Positions 35,170 through 43,322 of a stretch of 64,000 nt of DNA are shown here, one piece after another. Source of the DNA: DAITBA01 sp036824005 (GTDB lineage Bacteria; Pseudomonadota; Gammaproteobacteria; Burkholderiales; Rhodocyclaceae); NCBI GenBank assembly GCA_036824005.1, contig DAITBA010000001.1, positions 757,879 to 821,878 of the forward strand. The letters run 5' to 3'. The translations under genes were made by a program, and so were the position numbers. Position 1 is the stretch's first letter. Each line of letters begins with the position of its first letter. A model generated the notes under the pieces. It had not been told where the DNA came from. It did no database searches and was given only the letters and a program-made list of their open reading frames with translations.

Positions 35170-38042
35170 TCCTCAACCTCCTCTAGCCAAAGATGATGCT
35201 TCTCATCGCGCAATTCGTATTTGACCACCCGGTATTTGAAACGCGGCATCAGCACCTCATCCTCGTTGGGGTGCAGGGAGATCGCCCGCACATACACGCC
35301 CCGTGTCGAATGGACGATGTGCAGATTTACGTCACTGGCACCCCACGCACCGACCTGCCCGCGCTTGTAGCTCGCCGGCAGGGTGAATTCGAGCACCTCG
35401 CGGCTGATCAGCGCGGCCTTTCGTCTGTCGATCCAGGCTGCATCGAGCGTCTCACTGAACGCCATACCTCGCGTGATGACACCCTGGTAGTGATTCGGAG
35501 CCACCGCCAGTGCTTGATCGAGCAGGCGCACGTAGTCCATGATCGCCTTGTCGGCCTTACCTTGCAAGACCGGCTTCGTGACCCGAGCAAAATAGCTCCC
35601 GGTCCACGCCACAATCGCGCGCTGATAGTGTATGGGCAGCGGCCTGAACACATCGCTGCCGCGGCCTTTCGGCACATCCATGTTGGCCGCCGCATCGCCG
35701 AACGCCCGCTGCAGGATTGCCCGCGCCTCGCTATCGGTCGGGAGATCTCCCGCGAACAGCCAGCGATCGAAGGAAACGCGCAACGCGGCGCCGCGCACCC
35801 CGATCTCTCCCTGGTAGCCAGCGAACGGTACGGCACTCCACAATACCGGCTTCGCGCCCGCGCCCGGTGCGATCGCTGCCTGCAGCCGTGCAATCCAGCC
35901 CTGATAGTGCTCCGTGAGGCTGCGCATCGTGTCGGCGGAGACTCTCCTGCCCGCCTGCTCCACCAGGCTGGCCCAGCTCGTCGCGGCGGCCGCCACGCGC
36001 TCGATATCCTTCAGCTCCAGCGCCGTGCTGGCGCGCGTCGCGATGCCTTTGATCGCGCTCAGGATCACCGCATCCAGATCAATCAGGCCAGCTTTGATCT
36101 CGCCGCGCATCTGGTCGGCGGCCGCCTCGATGGCATGGCTGACCTGTTTAACGACGTCGGGGAAGCGTTTCGCCAAATCGGCCTGACGCGCCAGGAGCAG
36201 ATCCGTCAGATCGGCCCGCGCCGAGGCCGTGCCGAAGCCATACCGGGCAACCGTCTCGCGGATCGCCTCTTCGCGGATCGCCAGCACGCGCGCCACGGAG
36301 GCTTTCACCTGCGCCTCCGTCATCTTGCCGAACACCGCAGCGGCCTGGGCATTCGCTTTCGCATCACGCAGGCTGTCGAGCTCGCCGACCGTCTTGCCGA
36401 ATGCTGCGCCCTTGGACGCGCCCCGGGCGCGGAAGAGAAGCGCGCCGCCGGTATCGACCCGGATCGCGCGGCCCGCCGCCACCATGAGATTGTCGTAGCC
36501 CAGACCGACTACATCCCAGTTCGCCAGCCATGCATCGGTGGCGAACCCCTCGTAGACGCCGGTCACCTTGCCCGACCGAAGCGTGGCTTTGGCCTGCTTC
36601 AGTCCCTCGATGATGCGTGATGCCACCCCGACATCGTTTCCGCGGCTGACCAGGCGCAGCTCGGGCACCTCGATGCCGGCGAGCCGGTACAGCTCCGCGG
36701 CGAGCATTTCGCTATGTGCCCGCGCCGCCTGGGCCGGGAATTTCACGTACCACCGCGCCCCATCAGGCGCCTCGAACAGCCCGCCGGGATTCGACCCGCT
36801 CTGCGGCCCGACCTGTTTCCATGCCGAAACGTCCTCGATCGCCAGGTTTGTGGCCGCGCGCAGCGCGTCATCGGGCGTCTTGGCGAAGCCTACCGCCGCC
36901 TTGCGGGCCTGACCCAGTGCTTCTGCAATCTCCGATTTGATCGCCGCCTGATTGTCCGCTGGCAATTTCGCGAATGCCGCCGACCAGGCGGGCTTCGGTT
37001 CTTTGCCGGCGACCAGCGCCTTCTTGTAGTTGGCTACTGCGACCTTGGCAGAATGAGCGGCCTTGAGCTGGGCTGCGATCGCATCCAGATCTTCGGGTGC
37101 CGTGAGACCGAGTTTCGCCGCCTGCTGATACCATTTGCCCAGGTTGCCGGACAGCGCTTCCTGTAGTTTCCAGGCTGCTGCGGCCGCTTCCGCCTGGGCG
37201 ATCGAGCGCGCCAATACTGCCGATCCTTCGGCCACAGCCAGTGCCTTGGCTGCTGCGGCTGCCTGCGCCTGGGCGCGCTTGGCCGCTGCCGCGGCGATCA
37301 CTGCCTGCGCGAGGCCGAGATCTTTGCCCAGCGGCGCCGCGAGCGCCTGCGGCAATCGCGCCAGGTCGGGCTTCCAGGCCGCTCCAGGGGTGTGTCCCCA
37401 GCCGTAGTCGATGCCGCGCGGCAAGGTATGGATCTCGCCCCACCGGTCCGTGTATTGCCATGTGCCATCGTCAGGGGCCTGCGTCTTCGCCGCCGCCTGC
37501 CGGTCTTTCTTCGACGCGGCCACGACGCGGCAGCGGCAACCCCATCCCCCCGGCGGAAAATGCGTCCGCCACCAGGGATCGTCATGCTTGAGCACCAGCC
37601 CATCCCAGCTCACATGCAGCGGCCGCGGATGCAGCACGCTGTCGTTGTGCACATATCGCCAGAACGGGCGCATGACGAGCAGATCCGGATCGGTGAGCTG
37701 CGCATAGCGCCCGGCGGCGTAGGATGCCCGCATATTGGTTTCGTAGATGATCTTGGTGCGCCAGCCGAACTCGCCCTGGTAGTCGGTCCAGCCGTGTTTC
37801 TGCACGATCTTCGCGAAATCGCGCCGGAACTCCTGCAGGCTGGTGCCTGTCGAGATGGCTTTGTCAACGGCTTCCCGCAGATCGGCCAACAGCTCGGCCT
37901 TCGTCGCCCCCGCGACGACGAAGCTCTTGTCGTGCGCGTTGCCAAGGATATCGTCCCAATGCTCGGTGCCCAGGTTCTCCTTCTGGCGGAAATAGGCGAG
38001 CTGCGCCGCGAAGGGCTGCTTGAGCACGCCTGCGAGTGGCAT
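35166..38042 (-). CDS. MuF head-morphogenesis protein fused to a kinase-like domain and an ADP-ribosyltransferase-like C-terminus
   Basis: 958 aa. Residues 1-175 are the MuF/SPP1-gp7 domain (KIIYETNMRASYAAGRYAQL, then PFWRYVHNDSVLHPRPLHVSWDG and the Cys pair in PPGGWGCRCRV). Residues 230-400 are Ala-rich helices. About 405-575 looks like a HipA/lipid-kinase-like fold: Lys434 in WYVKFP, Glu445/450, Asp510 and Asn518 in NWDVVGLGYDN, and Asp530 in RVDTGGALLF. About 850-958 resembles an ADP-ribosyltransferase: Arg858 in VITRG and the Glu927-Asp-Glu929 motif before VLMPRFKYRV. MuF proteins enter the virion and can carry polymorphic toxins. The enzymatic assignments are inferences from motifs. Confidence 0.85.
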   Translation of the reverse strand: MPLAGVLKQPFAAQLAYFRQKENLGTEHWDDILGNAHDKSFVVAGATKAELLADLREAVDKAISTGTSLQEFRRDFAKIVQKHGWTDYQGEFGWRTKIIYETNMRASYAAGRYAQLTDPDLLVMRPFWRYVHNDSVLHPRPLHVSWDGLVLKHDDPWWRTHFPPGGWGCRCRVVAASKKDRQAAAKTQAPDDGTWQYTDRWGEIHTLPRGIDYGWGHTPGAAWKPDLARLPQALAAPLGKDLGLAQAVIAAAAAKRAQAQAAAAAKALAVAEGSAVLARSIAQAEAAAAAWKLQEALSGNLGKWYQQAAKLGLTAPEDLDAIAAQLKAAHSAKVAVANYKKALVAGKEPKPAWSAAFAKLPADNQAAIKSEIAEALGQARKAAVGFAKTPDDALRAATNLAIEDVSAWKQVGPQSGSNPGGLFEAPDGARWYVKFPAQAARAHSEMLAAELYRLAGIEVPELRLVSRGNDVGVASRIIEGLKQAKATLRSGKVTGVYEGFATDAWLANWDVVGLGYDNLMVAAGRAIRVDTGGALLFRARGASKGAAFGKTVGELDSLRDAKANAQAAAVFGKMTEAQVKASVARVLAIREEAIRETVARYGFGTASARADLTDLLLARQADLAKRFPDVVKQVSHAIEAAADQMRGEIKAGLIDLDAVILSAIKGIATRASTALELKDIERVAAAATSWASLVEQAGRRVSADTMRSLTEHYQGWIARLQAAIAPGAGAKPVLWSAVPFAGYQGEIGVRGAALRVSFDRWLFAGDLPTDSEARAILQRAFGDAAANMDVPKGRGSDVFRPLPIHYQRAIVAWTGSYFARVTKPVLQGKADKAIMDYVRLLDQALAVAPNHYQGVITRGMAFSETLDAAWIDRRKAALISREVLEFTLPASYKRGQVGAWGASDVNLHIVHSTRGVYVRAISLHPNEDEVLMPRFKYRVVKYELRDEKHHLWLEEVEE

Positions 38043-38368
38043 TACTTCTTGCCTCGGGCGCGCACCTGCAGTTCAATTCGACGCGCGGTGTTTTCAGCGA
38101 CGCCGGCGCGGCGCGCCGCACCCAGATAATCGCCCGGATGCAGGCTCAGATGCGCCATTACCGCCATGCGCCGCTGCGTGGCCTGCAGGCGCTGACCCAT
38201 TGGGATATAGATCTGCGCGCCGCCGATGCGCTTGCGCACCTCCTCGGCGGCATCCAGCGCCGCCGCCGTGCAATGGTCCCGCCCGAAACCGGCGCGCAGC
38301 AGCGAGCCGTAGACCGCATCGGCGATCAACGCGAGCTCCTCGGGGTAGTCCGGCTCAAGCGTCAGCAT
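38042..38368 (-). CDS. Mor-family transcription activator
   Basis: 108 aa. LALIADAVYGSLLRAGFGRDHCTAAALDAAEEVRKRIGGAQIYIPMGQR and the C-terminal HTH (DYLGAARRAGVAENTARRI) match Mor/C of Mu, which activates middle transcription. Its stop overlaps the MuF start, so in this element the middle activator is directly followed by a head gene, with the lysis-terminase-portal block missing. Confidence 0.85.
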   Translation of the reverse strand: MLTLEPDYPEELALIADAVYGSLLRAGFGRDHCTAAALDAAEEVRKRIGGAQIYIPMGQRLQATQRRMAVMAHLSLHPGDYLGAARRAGVAENTARRIELQVRARGKK

Positions 38369-38843
38369 GTGGCGGCACTCGACTCGTCACGCCATGACAA
38401 TCGGTACGCATGGCCCAGCCCTTCAGCGCCTCGATCACCGGGGCGCATTGCCACCCCGGCAGCCACGCCAGCGCATCGACGCGTATGCCCTGATGATTGA
38501 TCCAGCGCAGCAGCGCGCGCGTCGAGCCGTCCCGCACTACCCCGCGCCGATGCAGCTCCGACCAGAGCGCACGGATCTTGCCGTGTTCCGGGCTTTCCTT
38601 GAGGTATTGCGGTCGCTGCGGCAGGCTCGCGCCGCGTGCGCGCAGGTGCTGCAGCACGAGATGGCGCTCGCGGCCATTCATTCCGGCCGCGGAGGTTTTC
38701 CCGGTGAGCGCCACCAGCATTGCTCGATAGGTCTCCTCATCAAGCTGTAGCTCGCGCGCGGCCGCGTGTATCGCTCTGAGTTGACGCATCCGAGGATTGC
38801 CGGGTTTCCCTGGCTGGGCAGGCGTCGTGGGCGATGTGTTCAT
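38355..38843 (-). CDS. GemA/gp16-family regulatory protein (DUF1018)
   Basis: 162 aa. RQLRAIHAAARELQLDEETYRAMLVALTGKTSAAGMNGRERHLVLQHL is the signature of Mu gp16 (GemA), which modulates host gene expression and supercoiling. The C-terminal helix-turn-helix-like stretch WINHQGIRVDALAWLPGWQCAPVIEALKGW fits the family. It overlaps mor by 14 bp. Confidence 0.88.
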   Translation of the reverse strand: MNTSPTTPAQPGKPGNPRMRQLRAIHAAARELQLDEETYRAMLVALTGKTSAAGMNGRERHLVLQHLRARGASLPQRPQYLKESPEHGKIRALWSELHRRGVVRDGSTRALLRWINHQGIRVDALAWLPGWQCAPVIEALKGWAMRTDCHGVTSRVPPHADA

Positions 38844-38881
38844 GGCTGCTCTTGTGGAAAGTAAACCGCCAAATAGGGCGT

Positions 38882-39133
38882 CTACTTCAAGTTAGGTTGC
38901 TCGTGCCACTCTCGTACCAGCCGCTCTGCATCATCCCCACTGTTGTTGCCGGTGTCGCAGTGCTTGCAGTCGTTGCAGCACACAGAAAGCTCGCATCCGA
39001 CATGCGCTTTGTCGTGGATCGCGTACTTCACGTCGGTTTCGCCGCATTTGGGGCAGCGGCGTTTCCAGCGGTTGTGCTCGGCCACATCCAGCCAGTCATA
39101 CACATCCCAATTGCCAGTGTTTTTTTCTGCCAT
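38882..39133 (-). CDS. Zinc-ribbon small protein, 83 aa
   Basis: GGAGG lies 7 nt before the ATG. The sequence has a CPKCGETDVKYAIHDKAHVGCELSVCCNDCKHC pattern with at least eight Cys, a zinc-ribbon-like layout. Function unknown. It ends the first part of the minus-strand operon before the inserted plus-strand cassettes. Confidence 0.7.
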   Translation of the reverse strand: MAEKNTGNWDVYDWLDVAEHNRWKRRCPKCGETDVKYAIHDKAHVGCELSVCCNDCKHCDTGNNSGDDAERLVREWHEQPNLK

Positions 39134-39247
39134 TTCTCAACCTCCACAACCTAACTATTGCTTCCAGCCGACGGCCCTAACGGGCCTCGGCTGAAGCTGG
39201 CGTTATGAGGCGAAAGCCGCCGCCTCGAAAATTGTTGAAAATAGTTC

Positions 39248-39275
39248 TTGACATTGCACGCAATGCGTATATACT
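39248..39275 (+). promoter_or_regulatory. Promoter and operator of cassette 1
   Basis: TTGACA (39248-39253), a 16-bp spacer and TATACT (39270-39275). The spacer holds the palindrome ACGCA-A-TGCGT. Same layout as cassette 2. Confidence 0.68.
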
Positions 39276-39330
39276 TTGAATCGTAGACACCAACTACACC
39301 GCGCCTCGGGAACAGGGGCTGGAGCCAAAA

Positions 39331-39576
39331 ATGAACGCCACCAAGAACTTTGAAATCGCCGTCGAAGCCCTCTACAACGAAGCCCCGAGCGAAAAGGCCC
39401 GTGCCTTCGTTGAACGGCTCGCCGCGCAGATTCGCGCCAAAGGCGAAGACTGGATCGAGGCCCGCGTGATCGAACTGCACATCACCGATGTCGAGGTCTC
39501 CGACAACGCCGTGTGCCCGATCGAAGACAACCGCTTGTTCTACTTGGAACGCTGGCAGCTCGCGCTGCTGAAGTGA
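39331..39576 (+). CDS. Cassette 1 small protein, 81 aa
   Basis: ATG with GGAG 6 nt upstream. Acidic alpha/beta protein (MNATKNFEIAVEALYNEAPSEKARAFVERL ... VIELHITDVEVSDNAVCPIEDNRLFYLERW). No family recognised. It is followed after one base by the HTH gene. The gene in the same position in cassette 2 has a different sequence, so the partner varies while the HTH is conserved. Confidence 0.65.
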   Translation: MNATKNFEIAVEALYNEAPSEKARAFVERLAAQIRAKGEDWIEARVIELHITDVEVSDNAVCPIEDNRLFYLERWQLALLK

Positions 39577-39577
39577 A

Positions 39578-39793
39578 ATGACCGGCCACCCGAACAGATC
39601 GCGGGGTGGTTCGCCATCCCGTAATCCAACTCCCGAAGAAGTCCGCGCCGCACGCGAGGCCGCAGGGCTTTCGCAAACCGAAGCCGCCGCGCTCATCCAC
39701 TGCACCCTGCGCGGGTGGCAAGAGTGGGAGGCCGGCAACCGGCGCATGCACCCTGCGTTTTGGGAGTTGTGGCTCATCAAAGTCGCCTCATAA
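39578..39793 (+). CDS. Cassette 1 short HTH protein
   Basis: 71 aa. NPTPEEVRAAREAAGLSQTEAAALIHCTLRGWQEWEAGNRRMHPAFWELW is an XRE-type helix-turn-helix. Translation is coupled to the upstream gene (TGAAATG). It is about 75% identical by eye to the cassette 2 protein. A likely autorepressor binding the palindrome in the promoter spacer. Confidence 0.8.
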   Translation: MTGHPNRSRGGSPSRNPTPEEVRAAREAAGLSQTEAAALIHCTLRGWQEWEAGNRRMHPAFWELWLIKVAS

Positions 39794-39893
39794 CCCGTCA
39801 GTCGAGCCGACCTGCGCCAAAAGCGGCGCAGATCGGCTCACTTTTGCGTTGGAGGGCTTGGAACCGCCCTCGAATATTTTTCGCACAAACCCC

Positions 39894-39921
39894 TTGACAT
39901 TACGCGCAATGCGCGTATTAT
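39894..39921 (+). promoter_or_regulatory. Promoter and operator of cassette 2
   Basis: TTGACA (39894-39899), 16-bp spacer, TATTAT (39916-39921). The spacer consists of the perfect palindrome TACGCGCA-A-TGCGCGTA (39901-39917), so a bound repressor would block polymerase. Confidence 0.72.
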
Positions 39922-39976
39922 TCGGGTTGTGGATACGCCACAACCGCGCCTCGGGACTCAGGGGCTGGAGATGAAA

Positions 39977-40219
39977 ATGAGCAACTACGACGCCCTCAGC
40001 CTCTACCTGGTCAGCGAAGGCACCGTCACCCCGGCGACGACCGCAACCGAATGGGATGGCACCAACTCCATCCTGGTGGCCGCCAGCTCCGAAGAGGGTG
40101 CACTCAAGGTCGCCGACGCCTACGACCGTGGCCTTGTCCAAGCCGACAACCTCGCCTGGGGTGGCGAAACCATTGCCGTTGTCACACTGCGCGACCGCGA
40201 TACCGGCCTGTATGCCTAA
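39977..40219 (+). CDS. Cassette 2 small protein, 80 aa
   Basis: ATG at 39977 with GGAG 6 nt upstream, as in cassette 1 (another ATG at 39971 touches the RBS). MSNYDALSLYLVSEGTVTPATTATEWDGTNSILVAASSEEGALKVADAYDRGL: a small alpha/beta protein of unknown function, unrelated at sight to the cassette 1 partner. Confidence 0.62.
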   Translation: MSNYDALSLYLVSEGTVTPATTATEWDGTNSILVAASSEEGALKVADAYDRGLVQADNLAWGGETIAVVTLRDRDTGLYA

Positions 40220-40430
40220 CCACCCGAACCGCTCGCGGGGCGGTTCGCCGTCCCGCAACCCGACCCCCGAGGAAATCCGGGACGCACGCGAGGCTGCGGG
40301 CCTGTCGCAAACGGCGGCCGGCGCGCTGGTGCATACCACCTGCCGCACCTGGCAGCAGTGGGAGGCCGGCGACCGGCGCATGCATCCCGCGTTCTTCGAG
40401 CTATTCAGCATCAAGGTTTCCGCGCCGTAG
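40212..40430 (+). CDS. Cassette 2 short HTH protein
   Basis: 72 aa. Same start (HPNRSRGGSPSRNPTPEE) and same XRE helix-turn-helix (GLSQTAAGALVHTTCRTWQQWEAGDRRMHPAFFELF) as the cassette 1 protein. Its ATG overlaps the upstream gene's stop by 8 bp. The 3' end overlaps the opposing gene at 40411. Confidence 0.8.
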   Translation: MPNHPNRSRGGSPSRNPTPEEIRDAREAAGLSQTAAGALVHTTCRTWQQWEAGDRRMHPAFFELFSIKVSAP

Positions 40431-40734
40431 CGGCGCCCTCCAACCCGTCGTTCGTGTTGGACTCGCCGCAAGCTGCGCTTGCGTCGAGCCCCACAACTCT
40501 GGCGTTAGCCGGCAATGACAGGTACACGTCGCGCCCTTCTCCATCCTTCCACAGCGGCTCATCCATCTGCTTGGCCAGGTGCGGGCACTGTTCCTGCGCG
40601 CACGGCACCAGCACGCCGAGATCTTCATCGACGAGCGCGGCGAGAATTCCGCAGCCGCAGCCACTGCCATAGCAGTTGGCCGTTATCTCCGCTTCCTGCA
40701 GCCCCATCACAACTGCGAACATCCTGCCCATCAT
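40411..40734 (-). CDS. Cys-rich hypothetical phage protein, about 107 aa
   Basis: AEITANCYGSGCGCGILAALVDEDLGVLVPCAQEQCPHLAKQMDEPLW has six Cys, suggesting metal binding. Start uncertain: ATGs at 40752, 40734 and 40731; AGGGGGA favours 40734. No family recognised. Confidence 0.5.
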   Translation of the reverse strand: MMGRMFAVVMGLQEAEITANCYGSGCGCGILAALVDEDLGVLVPCAQEQCPHLAKQMDEPLWKDGEGRDVYLSLPANARVVGLDASAACGESNTNDGLEGAATARKP

Positions 40735-40797
40735 CAATCCCCCTGTCGCCATGCTAACCGCATCCAGCAACCGCGCACGCGCGGCTGCAGGTCGGGG

Positions 40798-41076
40798 TCA
40801 GGTCCTCGCGATCGCTTGCTTGAGTTCCCCGGCGACCGAGAGCTTCACCACCGCTCGCGCCGGGATGTCCATCGCCTCGCCGGTACGCGGATTGCGCCCC
40901 TTGCGGGCGGCGCGCCGCTCGACATGCAGCTTGCCGATATGCGGCAACGGAATCTCGCCGCCCGAGGACAGCTCCACCATTGCGACGCTGCCCAGGAAAT
41001 CCAGCATATCGGCCGCGACGGATTTCTTGATGTCGCATCCGCTTGCCACGCGCTCGATCAGTTGCTTACGATTCAT
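40798..41076 (-). CDS. HU-family DNA-binding protein
   Basis: 92 aa from the ATG at 41076 (AAAGGAG upstream). MNRKQLIERVASGCDIKKSVAADMLDFL then IPLPHIGKLHVERRAARKGRNPRTGEAMDIPARAVVKLSVAGELKQAI: the beta-arm GRNPRTGE motif is diagnostic of HU/IHF. Mu-like phages often encode such a protein, probably for transposition complexes or nucleoid structure. Confidence 0.92.
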   Translation of the reverse strand: MNRKQLIERVASGCDIKKSVAADMLDFLGSVAMVELSSGGEIPLPHIGKLHVERRAARKGRNPRTGEAMDIPARAVVKLSVAGELKQAIART

Positions 41077-41102
41077 TCCATGCTCCTTTCTGTGGTTAAA
41101 AA

Positions 41103-41627
41103 TCATTCGCCGCCGGCTTCCGCCAGGGCATCCTTCAGCAACGCGTCGACGAACTTTTCGACCCAACCATCCGCGGGCTTGATCAATACCGTGTCGGAGG
41201 CGTTCTCGATGTTACAGCCGATGCGCTTCAGTTCCTGCGCGCTCAACTTCGCCAGCGCCTGCTTGATCGGCGTCTCGACGGGTTTCAACAGCTCACCGGC
41301 GCGATCGGGAAAATGGCGATGAATGAGGACGGCCACCCGCCCGGCATCCTCGAAGGTGATCTTGCCCGGATTCTTCTGCCAGCCGACCTTGATGCCGTGC
41401 ATCACCACCGAGCGCGGCCGCATGAACAGCTCCGGCGCCGCAGCGATCGCTGCCTCCAGCGCGGTATGGGCATTGGCGCAGTCATCGATGCATCGCTGGA
41501 GCGCCTCGCGATGCCGTTGCTGTGCGCTCTCCAGCGCCGCCTGCAGGCTGCGGCAGTGCGCCGCCAGGCGCTCGCGCGCGGTGGCATAGTCCTGAGTCAG
41601 GGTCTCGATCAGGGCGAAGTCTGTCAT
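41103..41627 (-). CDS. DUF3164 family phage protein
   Basis: 174 aa from the ATG at 41627. The coiled-coil N-terminal half (ATARERLAAHCRSLQAALESAQQRH) is followed by MHGIKVGWQKNPGKITFEDAGRVAVLIHRHFPDRAGELL, the DUF3164 core common in Mu-like prophages early regions. Role unknown, possibly sulfate/DNA-related; nothing can be read from the sequence. Confidence 0.88.
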   Translation of the reverse strand: MTDFALIETLTQDYATARERLAAHCRSLQAALESAQQRHREALQRCIDDCANAHTALEAAIAAAPELFMRPRSVVMHGIKVGWQKNPGKITFEDAGRVAVLIHRHFPDRAGELLKPVETPIKQALAKLSAQELKRIGCNIENASDTVLIKPADGWVEKFVDALLKDALAEAGGE

Positions 41628-41845
41628 GGTTTTCTCCGGGGGGTGCGCGCCAGTCGGTATTCGGCATAGCGCTTGCCGGTCGCACCGACATGCGCCGCGC
41701 TGATGATCTTGTGGCCTGCTTGCCGTAGATCGTAGATCCGCGCCCCCAGGCGCATGCAGCCGCAGCCATGCAGAGCGTCCAGCGGCGTGAGACGGAAGCC
41801 GCGCTTCAATTGGGCGAGAATCCACTTGCTTTGACTCTGACTCAT
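41624..41845 (-). CDS. Small winged-helix-like phage protein, 73 aa
   Basis: SKWILAQLKRGFRLTPLDALHGCGCMRLGARIYDLRQAGHKIISAAHV has the pattern of the helix-turn-helix protein often found in phage early regions (LTPLDAL...RI.dLr..G..I). ATGA overlap with the DUF3164 start. Confidence 0.78.
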   Translation of the reverse strand: MSQSQSKWILAQLKRGFRLTPLDALHGCGCMRLGARIYDLRQAGHKIISAAHVGATGKRYAEYRLARTPRRKP

Positions 41846-42048
41846 AGGACAGGCATCTCCGAGGGTAGGACGACGAGTTCATCCAGTCGATGCAGGCGCG
41901 TCAGACGCCTGCAGCCAGGCTTGGTGAAATTCACACGCAGCAGCTCGTCGGCATAAACCTGCTCGACCCAGCCCAGCCGGCCCTTGTCGCCGTCGGCGGG
42001 CTTGACGAACACGCGCCGGCCGACCAGGGCATGCTCAATCAATGGCAT
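41842..42048 (-). CDS. Small phage early protein, 68 aa
   Basis: AAGGAG RBS precedes the ATG. Beta-rich small protein (VGRRVFVKPADGDKGRLGWVEQVYADELLRVNF) that reads like a KOW/SH3-type barrel; family not recognised. Overlaps both neighbours. Confidence 0.65.
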   Translation of the reverse strand: MPLIEHALVGRRVFVKPADGDKGRLGWVEQVYADELLRVNFTKPGCRRLTRLHRLDELVVLPSEMPVL

Positions 42049-42571
42049 CGGAATCTCCTTTTCGGGTGTAGCGGCCGAGGTCCTTGCGTATCGCCTCCGG
42101 GATCGCCTTCGCCGCGCGCCTCGGCTCCGATTGCGCGCCGCGCGCCCACGCCGCCTGCTGCCGATCGCCTTCGCGCTGCGCCTCGACACGGCGCTCCACC
42201 TGGTCGGCGGCGCCGCACAGGATCTCGTAGAGATAGCCATGCGATTTCAGCGGCAGGCTGAGCCGTTCGGGGTTGGCGAGCATCGTGCCCAGAGCGTTGA
42301 TCCACGCCTCCCGTGGTGCCGGCCAGGTGCGCCCGCGGCGCTCGATCTTGCCGGCGACGATCGCGGGCAGGATTTCCTCCAGCAGGCCGCGCACGCGATC
42401 CCACGTGAGCGCCCGGCGCGCCGGGCGGAACAGCGCCAGATAGCGCACCAGCAATACGCCCAGCTCGCCCTGGCCGATCAGCGCCGCGGCGAGCGCATTG
42501 CGCGCCGCCTCATCGGCGATCAGCACATCGAGGCTCGCACGCGCACCGCAGGCGGGACAGGTGGTGAGCAT
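42035..42571 (-). CDS. Phage protein with N-terminal zinc knuckle, 178 aa
   Basis: MLTTCPACGARASLDVLIADEAARNALAAALIGQGELGVLLVRYLALFRPARRALTW is a single CxxC followed by a helical domain. This type of protein is common in Mu-like early regions (DnaG-like or replication accessory in appearance), function unknown. Confidence 0.7.
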   Translation of the reverse strand: MLTTCPACGARASLDVLIADEAARNALAAALIGQGELGVLLVRYLALFRPARRALTWDRVRGLLEEILPAIVAGKIERRGRTWPAPREAWINALGTMLANPERLSLPLKSHGYLYEILCGAADQVERRVEAQREGDRQQAAWARGAQSEPRRAAKAIPEAIRKDLGRYTRKGDSDAID

Positions 42572-42810
42572 CAATGCAACTCCGTCCCGGCGCCGCGGCG
42601 CAGCACCGCGAGCACGGCGTTGCGCGCCGCCTGGATGCGCTCGGAGACCTCCTGCAATTGGGCCAGGGTGATCTCACGGCGCGTGAATACCGCCAACGCA
42701 TAGCCCAACGCCATGCCCTCTTCGAGCACCACCTGGACGGGCACCACGGCTTGCGCCATCTTGTCTTCGCGTTCGGCGAGATGGCGTTCGAGGTCCTCGG
42801 GCAGATTCAT
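42571..42810 (-). CDS. Small coiled-coil phage protein, 79 aa
   Basis: ATG at 42810, overlapping the upstream stop by 4 bp. Helical (PEDLERHLAEREDKMAQAVVPVQVVLEEGMALGYALAVFTRREITLAQLQEVSERIQAARNAV). Unrecognised. Confidence 0.6.
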   Translation of the reverse strand: MNLPEDLERHLAEREDKMAQAVVPVQVVLEEGMALGYALAVFTRREITLAQLQEVSERIQAARNAVLAVLRRGAGTELH

Positions 42811-43310
42811 GATCCAGGCACCTCCGCGACCCGTTCGAGGTACGCAAACAGCAATCCGGTCTGCTCGCGGCGCAACTCGATGCGCTGGCCGCCAGCCTCG
42901 ATGACCAGGCTGCCGTCGTTCCAGAGGGCGCAGCGCAGCTCCTGGCCGTCGCTCGGCATCCCCGCCGGGGCCGCGGTACGCGCGGCCCCGGGCTTCGCTG
43001 GGACGGCGCGCTCCTCGGGGAGGGAGGGAGCCGATAGCGCGCTGCCGGTGTTTTGCGCCACCGCCGGCTGGGCGGCCGCCGATGCGGCGGCTATACGATG
43101 ATCGATGGGCGCCCGCCAGTAGGCATGTGGCGTCGCCTCGGTGCGCAGCGCTTCCCCGCGCCGGAAAAACGCCGAAAGCTGTTTGCTGACCTCCTCGGCC
43201 GTCTGCGCGAGCTCCGAGCGCTCGAACAGCTTCTTCGCCGTGAGGGCAGCTTCCGGCGCCGCAGGCAACAGCCCGCGGATCTCGTCGGACAAGGTAATCG
43301 GTCGATTCAT
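42807..43310 (-). CDS. Phage early protein, 167 aa
   Basis: MNRPITLSDEIRGLLPAAPEAALTAKKLFERSELAQTAEEVSKQLSAFFRRGEALRTEATPHAYWRA reads as a winged-helix-like N-terminus, with a Pro/Ala-rich linker and a small C-terminal domain (LRCALWNDGSLVIEAGGQRIEL). Function not recognised; position matches the early region downstream of MuB. Confidence 0.65.
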   Translation of the reverse strand: MNRPITLSDEIRGLLPAAPEAALTAKKLFERSELAQTAEEVSKQLSAFFRRGEALRTEATPHAYWRAPIDHRIAAASAAAQPAVAQNTGSALSAPSLPEERAVPAKPGAARTAAPAGMPSDGQELRCALWNDGSLVIEAGGQRIELRREQTGLLFAYLERVAEVPGS

Positions 43311-43322
43311 GTCGGGCCTCCT

